NCBI GenBank assembly: GCA_963773635.1
Contig: CAVZBW010000005.1
Span: forward strand, 3,145,094 to 3,209,093
DNA from: CAVZBW01 sp963773635
GTDB taxonomy: Bacteria; Actinomycetota; Acidimicrobiia; Acidimicrobiales; RAAP-2
Direction: 5' to 3'
Length of the DNA: 64,000 bases
A program made the position numbers and the translations under genes. Positions 56,620 to 64,000 of the stretch are shown here, one piece after another; the first letter of the stretch is position 1, and each line of letters opens with the position of its first letter. A model generated the notes under the pieces. That model searched no databases. It had not been told where the DNA came from and saw nothing but the letters and a program-made list of their open reading frames with translations.

Positions 56620-57537
56620 GTGCTGATCACGGGCGCCAACGCCGGGATCGGCAAGGACGTGGCCCGGCAACTGGCGTTACGTCCCGAGATCGCGCGGATC
56701 TACCTGGCGTGCCGGAACCAAGATCGGGCGACAACGGCAAAGGCCGAACTCGAAGCCGCGACCGGCCGGCCCATCTTCGACATCATTCTCATGGACGTCG
56801 CCGATCTGGGTTCGGTCCGCGCCGGCCTTGCGGCCATCAACGGATCCCTCGACGCGCTGGTCATGAACGCTGGTGTCATTGGCCCGCAGTCGATGGACTT
56901 GACCGCTGACGGGGTCACCACCGTGTTCGCGACGAACGTCCTTGGCCACGTCGTCCTCCTCGAAGGGCTCCTGGCCGAGGACCGACTTGGCGAGGTTGCG
57001 GTCTTCGCCGGAAGTGAAGCAGTCCGGGGGGTTCCGAAGTTGCGGATGAAAGGGCCATCGTTCGTCTCAACCTCAGCCGACGAGCTCGCCACTGTCATCG
57101 ACGGCAGCTACTTCGCCAGCAGAAAACCTGACTTCAACCTGGCCTTCGGGCAGGCCAAGTACATCGGGGCCCTATGGATGGCCTACCTGGCCCGCCAACA
57201 CCCCGACCGCCGCTTCATCACCGTGAGCCCCGGCAACACCACCGGCACCCAAGCAGCCAACGACCTCCCATTGCCGATGCGTATAGCGGCCAAATACGTC
57301 ATGCCCACCCTGGGTCTCGCCCACAAACTTGACGTGGGCGCGAAGCGACTGGTCGACGGCGTCACCGACCCGACCCTGTCGAGCGGCGTGTTCTACGCCA
57401 GCGCGGCCAACACGCTGAAAGGTCCCATGGTCAACCAAGCGGACATCCTCCCCGACCTGGCCAACCCGTCGTTTCAGGACCACGCCAACGAGGCCATCCA
57501 CCGCTTCATCACTTTTCACCGGTTTCCTCGCCCATGA
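56620..57537 (+). CDS. Short-chain dehydrogenase/reductase
   Basis: 305 residues from GTG 56620, the only in-frame start after the stop at 56503. Its cofactor motif is TGANAGIG, then a conserved NAG (VMNAGVIG) and the catalytic-type Ser in VFAGSEA. The YxxxK pair reads FGQAK, so Phe replaces the usual Tyr. The length fits the retinol-dehydrogenase-like group. The gene is unbroken and lies opposite the TetR gene, and is likely induced by the repressor's ligand. In-frame sequence continues upstream without a start (EYWYSDEHTPGK), so the native N-terminus may be longer. Confidence 0.82.
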   Translation: MLITGANAGIGKDVARQLALRPEIARIYLACRNQDRATTAKAELEAATGRPIFDIILMDVADLGSVRAGLAAINGSLDALVMNAGVIGPQSMDLTADGVTTVFATNVLGHVVLLEGLLAEDRLGEVAVFAGSEAVRGVPKLRMKGPSFVSTSADELATVIDGSYFASRKPDFNLAFGQAKYIGALWMAYLARQHPDRRFITVSPGNTTGTQAANDLPLPMRIAAKYVMPTLGLAHKLDVGAKRLVDGVTDPTLSSGVFYASAANTLKGPMVNQADILPDLANPSFQDHANEAIHRFITFHRFPRP

Positions 57538-57856
57538 GCACGTGCTCGGCGCCGTTCATCCCGATCGAACGCCCGAACAGACCGGTCCCTGTGCGTCGGT
57601 AGTGACCATGGGCCGTGGCCTGGATTCAGTCGATGCCCACATCGAGTACATCGCTGGTCGCCGGAGCACGCTGAGCTTGTCATGACAGACGGGGGGCCGG
57701 AATTCTCGAAGCCTTAGCCGGACGACTCCGGCGGCGGGCACATCTCGCGATCAGAGCCCGAGGTCGCTCGGCTCCGACGACCGACCGAGGATCGAGACCG
57801 TCGATGACGTCGATGGTTCGAACAGGGTGCTAGCGCCTGTGCCATGAACCCGAGAC
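57538..57856. other. No gene recognised
   Basis: About 320 bases after the dehydrogenase. Open frames on both strands are short and compositionally arginine-rich. I see no conserved motif, tRNA or clear hairpin. Confidence 0.4.
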
Positions 57857-57993
57857 TTAGGCGGCGATCGGTCGACCGGCCAGCGCGGCCCCAACGGTCG
57901 GCCTACTCACGCCGGCCTACGCGCCAAGTCGGTTGCGGACCAACCTCGGCGCGCCAGCTCCTGGCGCAACCGGACCCGGATGAACGACGACAC
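57857..57993 (-). pseudogene. Small XRE-type helix-turn-helix protein (one frame break)
   Basis: The minus strand reads VSSFIRVRLRQELARRGWSA then TDLAR; a shift of one base near 57922 continues AGVSRPTVGAALAGRPIAA to TAA. LRQELARRGWSATDLAR...AGVSRPTVGAALAG is a lambda-repressor-type HTH, frequent beside replication or transfer genes of actinobacterial elements. About 45 residues. The start (GTG 57993) is uncertain. Confidence 0.5.
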
Positions 57994-57999
57994 CCATGA

Positions 58000-58375
58000 C
58001 ACTGACGTGGCGCCGACGCAGTCTGCCGTTACAGGTGGGAGCCACGGAGGTCCGGCCGGTACCATCGCGATACGGCGTACGCTGGTCGCAGCCCCTCCGC
58101 TAAGGCTTGACCGCCCTCTTGCAGGTCGCCATCGGTGGGTGCTCAGTGGTGTGTATATATTGGACTGAACACGTGCCGCGCACACTTCGCACCGCCCCGG
58201 CGTGGTCCGCCGCCTGTTTTTCGGAACAATCTGCCGCCCACCCACCCGTCCTTGCCTCCAGTCCGTTGGACATGTTCGGCTCCCGCACCTCACCCGCACA
58301 ACGTGCTGTTTTATCGGATGAGGTGCGGTACCAGGGACGGGTGGGTGGGCGGGGAGTTGAAAAGCAGTAGCAGAG
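58000..58375. other. No gene recognised
   Basis: About 370 bases between the HTH gene and the purine-rich tract. It has an AT-rich spot GTGTATATATTGGACTGAAC at about 58,149-58,168 that could be a promoter facing right. Open frames here are unconvincing. Confidence 0.35.
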
Positions 58376-59110
58376 AGAAGAAATGAGTCCTCTTAGAGAA
58401 GTAGTCGGGGGATGTTGGTTGGAAAGGTCGGGGGATGTTGGAAGGGAAGATCAGAGGATGAGGAAAGTGGGTGAGAGGACGATTTGGGGATGTGTGTTGG
58501 TGAAGTAGTCGGGAGATGGAGAGAGAGAGAGAGAAGAAGAAGCTCAGGGGGATGTTGGAAGGGAAGATCAGAGGATGAGGAAAGTGAGTGAGGGAACGAT
58601 CTGGGGATGTGGGTTGGTGAAGTCGAGTCGGGAGATGAGAGAGAAGAAGAAGCTCGGGGGATAAGGAGAGGTGAGTCGGAGGATCGGTGGATGTAGAGCG
58701 GGAAAGGTGGGGAGAGATTGAGGGTAGCGGGGGTGGCCGATGGTGAGCAGGAAGAGTGAGGAGAGAGATTGGGGCGCTGGGTTGGGCGTGGGCATTGGAG
58801 CACGAGGAGAAGGAAGGGAGAGATGGAGATCACGGGGTGGCCAGGGTCAGTGGAGGGCGTGTGGAGGGGAGGAGTCTTGGTTGGGTGAGGTCGGCAGGCA
58901 GGTGGAGCTGAGGCGGGCAGGGAAGCGTTGGAAAGAGATTATTGAGGATCGCGGGGTGGCCGAGTGGTCGTCAGCGGATACGTCGAGCGTGAGCACGAGG
59001 TTGGCCGGGAAGGTCCGGACATTGCCGGAGATCGGGTTGGGCAGCGTGGAGCCAGAGGAGAGCACACGAGAGCGGTCGGTGGGATAGAAATTGGTGCGGC
59101 AGAAAGCGGT
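58376..59110. other. Strongly purine-biased, C-poor tract
   Basis: For about 700 bases, the plus strand is almost all G and A with some T. Runs such as GAGAGAGAGAGAGAAGAAGA occur and C is rare, unlike anything else in the window. On the minus strand the open frame 58393-58833 encodes Ser/Leu/Pro repeats, which look like a translation of the bias rather than a protein. It contains the 117-bp repeat listed separately. I find no gene. Confidence 0.6.
58430..58661. repeat. Two imperfect tandem copies of a 117-bp unit
   Basis: Copy 1 starts GGGGGATGTTGGAAGGGAAG at 58430, copy 2 at 58547. Both continue with GATCAGAGGATGAGGAAAGTG and end in AGAAGAAGAAGCTC. They differ at scattered positions and in the length of the GA run. 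A shorter repeat of GTCGGGGGATGTTGG precedes copy 1. Confidence 0.75.
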
Positions 59111-59348
59111 GGGTGGCAGCGGTAGGCAGCCCGGTCGCAAGAGGATTCGTCGTCCGGGGTGGAACAACGAGTGGCCCAGATCCCCCGAACCCCCTTACCC
59201 CCTTGGAACGAGCACGACGAGAATTGATTGAAGACCGAAGAGAAACGGCCAGGTTCGGCGAGGAAGCGGAAGCAAGACTTCGAGTGATGAACGAGAGAAC
59301 GAGAGTGTTGTAACGGATAGGGAGTTGGTCATCGCCACGTGTTGGGCG

Positions 59349-60055
59349 ATGGCTGCACGTTGGGGGGCGGGTCTGACGGTGAGGCGTGCTCACGGTCCCG
59401 AGGTGACGGATCGGGACATCGAGATCCTGACGTGGGTCGGGCGGCATGGCGTCGAGTCGCTCTTATTCCTGGAACAGGTCGCGGCACGGTTCTTCTGGCA
59501 GCAAGGAGCGGAACAGTCGGAAGCTCGGCGGCATATCGGCGGCTGCGCAAGATCGAGAGTCTCGATCTGCTGCGCCGTGACGGAATCCTTGCTGGAAAGA
59601 GCCAGAGGTGATCCGCCTGACCGGTGCCGGCGCCACGATCCTCGGAGACGGCGTGCGCCCGGCCCGCCTCGTGCTCGCAGAGGTTCACCACAGCATCGCG
59701 GTGGTCACCCTGACCGAGCGACTCCTCGACGAACATCCGAAGGCGACGCTCACGACAAGAGACGCGAGCTCCACGCCGACCGCTATCGCGAACGCTTGAA
59801 CGGCGACCGTCCTCGCGGGCACGGCCGCGCCCCCGGATGGAGTCCTCCAGCTCGGCAGCAAGTCGATCGCCATCGAGCTTGACCTGACACCGAAGCGATC
59901 GAAGGACTACGAGCGCATCCTGACCGCGTACAAGCAGGAGCGGTTCGACGAGGTGTGGTGGTGGGTGTTGCCGCGGGTCGTGGGGCCGTTTCCGCTCGGT
60001 CGTCAAGGACAACCGGGCGGCCGACTTCGTGACCGTCCGGGCCTGGGAGGGTTGA
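59349..60055 (+). pseudogene. Replication-relaxation family protein (frame broken)
   Basis: Pieces in successive frames give a winged-helix start, VTDRDIEILTWVGRHGVE, then EQVAARFFWQQGAE, AAYRRLRKIESLDLLRRDGI, IRLTGAGATILGD and LAEVHHSIAVVTLTERLLDEHP. The second half continues with RELHADRYRERL, SIAIELDLTPKRSKDYERIL and YKQERFDEVWWWVLP, ending DFVTVRAWEG at TGA 60053. This matches the Replic_Relax family of plasmids and integrative elements of actinobacteria, thought to help relaxase or replication start. About five frame breaks. It overlaps the next gene by one base. Confidence 0.65.
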
Positions 60056-61785
60056 TGCGGTGCCTCATCGGTGAGCCCGTCGCGGGAGCCACGTCCCCGC
60101 ACATGCGCACCGGTTGAACGAGTCGCGCACGCTGACGCTCTACGCCATCGCCATTGCGGGTGCGGTCACGTTCCCGGGTGCCGTTCTCGGAGCGCTCGTC
60201 CTCCATACGTCCTGGCGGCTTGGCACGCGGCCGCCGGTCGGTACGCGAAATTGCTTTTCGCAGTGCTCGGAATCCTTCGTGGCGCGATGCTGCGCTCGTG
60301 GCTCGTCCTCGCCTGGCCATTGCGCCTCATGCTCGCCTCGGCCGTTCCGGCCTGGGCGGGTCCGTTCGACGACAGCGTGCTCGGTCGGAGTATCGCGACC
60401 GAGTCGCTGTTGCGTCCGGCGCTGCTCGTGCTGCTGCACGTTGCAGCGGTGTTCCCGAAGTCGCACGCCAATCGGTCTGGACACACGGCGCTATGAGGCC
60501 GCGGTGACGCGCAAGAAGGCGCTGCAGCCGGGATGGAATCCACCCGGGGCGGCCGCCAACACCTCCGCATCCAGTGTCGAACACCCACCCGGGAAGATCC
60601 GGCTGGGCGAAGACAGGAACGCAGCGGCCATTCGACCTCGACATCGATGAAGTCGGTCAGCACGTCTCTGATTCCCGGCGCATCGGGCACGGGAAAGACG
60701 ACGACGCTCATGCGTCTCGCCGAGGGAGCACTCGCCAACGGCTTCGCCGTGGTCATCGTCGACTGCAAGGGCGACGGGCCTCGGGCGACGCGAAGGCTCG
60801 CCGAGCGCCATCCGTGCCCGTTCACGCTCGTCGATCCGGACGACCCGAGACGATCGGCTACGACCCCTGCGCGGGCGAACCGGCGAACGTCGCCAACAAG
60901 CTCGTCGGTGCATTCAACGTTCGGCGGCGAGGCCGAGATCTACAAGCAGATCGCGATGGAAGTCATGCCCGTCATCGTGCGTGCGCTCCAGTCGCAGGCG
61001 ACGGCGGGGTCAGCGCTGGAGCGCATTACGCACGCGCTCGCCAAAGGTGGCCTCTCCCGGCTCGGCCGCGCGCGGCGCCGAGCCATACCGCGACCGTCTG
61101 GAGCAGCTCGAAGACAGCAGGCGGAATCGCCGCCGCGGGATACGCCGGACTCCAGCGGGCCTCGGCGCGCTGATGCAGGGCAAGTTCGGCGACACTTTCA
61201 GTAAGACCTCCGCTCGATTGGGACGCGGCGACCACGTCGCCTCAGGTCACCTACTTCTCGCTCACGCGACCGCGGCCGGTGAGGACGTCGAGCTGTTCGG
61301 TCGGGTCATCACGCAGGACTTGAAGCAGCTCTGCGATCGACGCATGCACGCATGGACGCGGCGAGCATCCGACGCCCGTGCTCGTCATCTTCGACGAGTT
61401 CGCCGCCCTGCGCGAGACGACCCAGATCGTCGATCTGCTGTTGCAGGCACGCCAGGCGCGGCGCCGTAGTCGTCGCCACGCAGTTCCTACCCGAGGAGGT
61501 CACGATCGGAAGCCCGTGCTGTCGGCGGGAGTCCTCATCGTCCACCGAGTCGGTGCGAAGGATGCCGAGCGATCGCCGCGGAGTTCGGCACACACAAGGC
61601 GCCCGATCATCACGTAGCAGGTCGACTACGAGACCGGCATGAGCGAGAAGGGCTCGGTCCGCAACGTCGAAGAGTTCAACGTCCATCCGAACGAGATCCG
61701 GACGCTCGGCGTCGGGATCGCCGCCGTCTACGCGCGGCGGACCGACCGGCAGGCACTCGTCCACGTCCATCTCAACTCCGGCTGA
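60055..61785 (+). pseudogene. TraG/VirD4-FtsK-like conjugation ATPase (frame broken)
   Basis: From ATG 60055 the frames give N-terminal membrane helices (TLYAIAIAGAVTFPGAVLGALV and LLFAVLGILRGAMLRSWLVL, each shown in part), then an ATPase. Walker A is IPGASGTGKTTTLMRL, followed by FAVVIVDCKGDG, PVIVRALQSQATAG, LGALMQGKFGDTF, Walker B VLVIFDEFAALRETTQIVDLLLQARQA, and QFLPEEVTIG. The end is GMSEKGSVRNVEEFNVHPNE and LGVGIAAVYARRTDRQALVHV at TGA 61783. The order and motifs fit a type IV coupling protein that drives DNA into a mating pore. Eight or more frame breaks. Confidence 0.7.
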
Positions 61786-61814
61786 CCGCGCCGTCCTAAC
61801 GGGAAGGAATCGAC

Positions 61815-62271
61815 GTGTCGCCAGCGAAGCGTCCGCCGAACGAACCCGAGCCCTCCGGTGACCAACCGAAGCAGCAGGCGAGCCGTTGCGGTCGCGCAAG
61901 GCGGATCTGTCAAAGAAGGTGGAACCAACCAAGCCACGGCGGCCGCAAAGAAGCAGGCGACGGGCGCCGCCAAGAAGACGGCTGCCACACCGAAGAAGCC
62001 TGCCGTCGAAGCCGTGAACCCGACCGACGCTCCGACTGCGGCTCCGCCAAGCGATCCCACGCCACGGATGTCGGCAACACCACCAAGGCGCCGCGACAGC
62101 AGCAGGCAGCTCGCCCCGGACACGAGCCCGAGGCGTCGCAAGCAACTGCGCCGACCCGCGCCACGCCGGCTGCGGCACCCGTGGCAAAGCCCGCATCGTC
62201 TGCGCCACGGGACCCCACACGCCCGCAGCACCAAAGGCGCTGTCGCAGTTCGAGCTGCCGTCTCCCAATGA
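61815..62271 (+). pseudogene. Lysine/alanine/proline-rich protein (frame broken)
   Basis: GTG 61815 follows GGGAAGGAATC and starts SPAKRPPNEPEPSGDQPKQQ. A neighbouring frame then gives ATAAAKKQATGAAKKTAATP and KKPAVEAVNPTDAPTAAPP, a histone-H1-like Lys/Ala/Pro composition. Near the end another frame reads LSQFELPSPNDPAAGVPRG. It could be a DNA-binding tail or a disordered linker of a larger transfer protein. No family assigned. Confidence 0.4.
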
Positions 62272-62311
62272 TCCCGCTGCGGGCGTCCCTCGCGGGATTC
62301 ACCCGATACCA

Positions 62312-62725
62312 ATGGCTGACCCAAGGGATTCGCACCAGGCAGGGTCCGGCGACGACGGTGTCACGCTCCTCGCCGGTTGGACCGGCTTGGTCGTCGCTCT
62401 CTCGGGCCGCCGCTATCGGCGCGGTGACTCGGCCGCGCTGATCGGCGTCGGGCTCATCGCCACGAGTTCGTTGGCACGCGCTCGCTGTTCCATGCGGCAG
62501 CAGGTCGAGCGGATCACCTTCGCGGGGATCGTCGCCGGAGCACTTGCGGGCGCTGGCGGCTCCATTCGCAGCAATCTGCGCGACGACGTTGTTCGGCAAC
62601 CCGCTCCGCGTCGCAGTGACGCTCGTGTCGGGGTTTAATTCGTCGCGGCGGTGATCGTTGTCATCATCACGGTGACTGGGCCGACGCTGCTCCCGCATGC
62701 GTGGATACCGGCGCCTCAGCCGTGA
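62312..62725 (+). pseudogene. Small membrane protein of the transfer region (frame broken)
   Basis: Hydrophobic pieces LLAGWTGLVVALSGRRYRRG, LIGVGLIATSS and, after a frame change, VAAVIVVIITVTGPTLLPHAW suggest two or three membrane helices ending at TGA 62723. Its position between the coupling ATPase and an M48 peptidase suggests part of the mating apparatus. The family is unknown. Confidence 0.35.
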
Positions 62726-63345
62726 CGAGACACGTCGGATCGCTCCACTCGTACACCAAGCGGCCACTGGTCTCGGCCTCAAGACCCTGCCGACATTAGC
62801 GCGATGGCGAGCCCTTCAGGTGCCGCGAGCGTGGACGCACACTCGGACGGTCGTGCTGAGCAAGGGACTGCTCGACCTCCTGGAGGACGACGAGCTGCGT
62901 GCCGTGCTAACGCATGAGCTGTACCACTGGGCAGTTGGCGACGGCGCTGCCCTGAGGCTTGTGTGGGCGTGCGCATGGCCGATCGCTATCACGTACGACT
63001 CCGGGCGTCTGGCTCAGCGGACGTGACCTCAACTCCGACAAGCCGCAGCGGGTCCCACGTGGCTTTATCGGATGGATCGGTTGGTTCCTGCTCTGGCCGA
63101 CGTGGCTTCTCGCCGGCGCCGGATGATCACGCCCCTCGTCGCGGCCCGCCGAGCGGAAGAACCAATACGAAGCCGGGTAACCGCGGCGCTGCGCACGGGC
63201 GATGGCCCGGCGCTGTCTGCTGCCCTGCTGAAGGTCTCGGCCTTCGAGGCAGGGCGTAGCGGGCTTGCGGAGTACACGATGACGCGGCATCACCCGCCGA
63301 CGGAGCTGCGGCGCGAGGCCTTGCAACCGCGGGCGGCGGATGACG
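62697..63345 (+). pseudogene. M48-family membrane zinc metallopeptidase (frame broken)
   Basis: From ATG 62697: LSRDETRRIAPLVHQAATGLGL, then TVVLSKGLLDLLEDDELRAVLTHELYHWAVGDG, given here as LEDDELRAVL plus the zinc motif HELYH. A hydrophobic segment (FIGWIGWFLLWPTWLLAG) and NQYEAG, the degraded third-ligand region (usually EYxAD), follow, then GDGPALSAALLKVSAFEAG and HHPPTELRREAL. HtpX/M48 peptidases cleave membrane proteins, and similar ones occur in actinobacterial conjugative elements. At least three frame breaks. Confidence 0.6.
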
Positions 63346-64000
63346 ACCAGTATCAGCAGAAACTCGAGGGGTGCTCCCGAGTGGCCTCGTCGAGAACGCC
63401 GCACTCGTACTCGTCGGCAGGCGTTGATCGTCGTGGGCGGAGTCATCAACCACAACCGAGCCAACGCCGACGAGAGCCCTCGACCGATCACGACCGGCGT
63501 CGGCAACACGACTCCGACTGCGAACAACCCGGTCGTAGGCACAACCCAACCGACCCCAACGGTGACCGCGACGACGTTGCCGCCGGTGGCATCGGCAACC
63601 ACGGGCTCCGCGCGCTCCGCAGATCAGCGCGACCGATGCAGCGGGCAACTTCACCGCCGCGCTTGCCGAGGCTGCCTGTCAGCGCACCGAGTACTCGGCG
63701 CTAATCCACGCGTCAGGTGGCCCAGCGGCGCCGGACGCACTCGTGCACGAGGTCGACACCTCGTGGCAGCAGACAGCAGCCAGTCTTGCCGGGCACTCGG
63801 TGGAAACGTCCACGACGGACGTCTTGCCGCTCCTCACCGAGTAGGACCCGGATCCGGCCGGTGACCGTGCCTTCGTGAACACGTCGGTCACGCTCAACTA
63901 CACCGTCGATGGTCAGCCGCTACGGCCGCGCCAGTACGCGGCCGCTTCGTGCTGACGTGGTTCGAGCCCGACGGATGGAAAGTGACCGACATCGTGTCGT
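63340..64000 (+). pseudogene. Membrane-anchored extracytoplasmic protein, running off the window (frame broken)
   Basis: ATG 63340 gives a basic start RRERRTRTRRQALIVVGGVI with a membrane segment, then a Thr/Pro-rich stalk (TGVGNTTPTANNPVVGTTQP). After a frame change come ISATDAAGNFTAALAEAACQ, EYSALIHASGGPAAPDALVH and VDTSWQQTAASLAGHSVETS, shown in pieces. A stop-bearing break near 63842 precedes FVNTSVTLNYTVDGQPLRP. The last bases may still be coding. It resembles accessory mating-channel proteins in layout only. Confidence 0.4.

Noticed and set aside
57556..57741. A 61-codon minus-strand frame after the dehydrogenase
   Set aside because: No ribosome site, no motif and arginine-rich composition. 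Probably non-coding.
58430..58661. Possible CRISPR array
   Set aside because: Only two long adjacent copies with no regular spacers and no cas genes nearby.
58393..58833. A Ser/Leu/Pro-rich protein with 40-residue repeats on the minus strand
   Set aside because: It mirrors the purine bias and the 117-bp DNA repeat. There is no ribosome site or fold signal, so I do not call it a gene.
59113..59313. A 66-codon plus-strand frame with ERARRELIEDRRETARFGEE
   Set aside because: It looks weakly helical, but it lies at the edge of the purine tract where charged residues follow from base bias. There is no start signal and no homologue I recognise.

Overview
The window is high-GC DNA with GTG starts, 4-nt start/stop overlaps and actinobacterial marker families: two WhiB proteins, a DivIVA-type coiled coil, the DprE1/DprE2/UbiA decaprenyl-phospho-arabinose set, a UPF0182 membrane protein, a three-gene succinate dehydrogenase with a long cytochrome-b-like anchor, and a zincin_2-type protein. 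An MreB and an isolated B12-binding mutase domain are also present. I infer a free-living actinobacterium outside the well-studied mycobacteria and streptomycetes, possibly Acidimicrobiia-like; the order is not proved by anything I can run. Bases 1 to about 52,550 are ordinary chromosome. They run: NUDIX tail, GuaB3-type protein, PcrA helicase, a secreted phosphodiester-glycosidase-type protein, the decaprenyl-phospho-arabinose operon (minus strand), a B12 domain, sucCD, then a folate/one-carbon and purine block (purN, purH, folD, metF), an HtrA-type protease, icd, mdh, a glycosyltransferase pair (GT2-GtrA and GT39), a two-component system, an SCP2 protein and sdhCAB. These are followed by a MoxR/VWA pair, rlmN, a nucleoside phosphorylase-like gene, two whiB genes, a zincin-like gene, a protease-like gene that has lost its catalytic histidine, mreB, a rhodanese, a HEAT-repeat protein, a PDZ-Lon (YlbL-type) protease, a DivIVA protein with a phage-head-like cysteine tail, a UPF0182 protein and an initiator tRNA. 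From about 52,550 to the right edge lies an integrated mobile element. It starts immediately 3' of the initiator tRNA with a tyrosine integrase, then an excisionase-like HTH gene, a second recombinase on the opposite strand, a detached 3' piece of a tRNA-Gln gene, an intact tetR/short-chain-dehydrogenase pair with twin operators, a small HTH gene, a strongly purine-biased repeat region, and a conjugation-type module (replication-relaxation protein, TraG/VirD4-like ATPase, Lys/Ala-rich protein, small membrane protein, M48 peptidase, membrane-anchored protein). The element looks like an integrative and conjugative element. Reading-frame quality differs sharply along the window. The chromosome has a handful of single-base frame breaks, several in G/C runs. 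The element has a break every 100-200 bases in most of its genes, although the protein sequence on each side stays recognisable and catalytic motifs survive. That pattern looks more like uncorrected sequencing indels in a low-coverage part of the assembly than old gene decay, but one recombinase has also lost its catalytic tyrosine. Working together, the chromosomal genes supply TCA-cycle steps (icd, sucCD, sdhCAB, mdh), one-carbon units for purines and methionine, and envelope building (arabinan precursor, lipid-linked sugar transfer, MreB/DivIVA shape control, envelope proteases).
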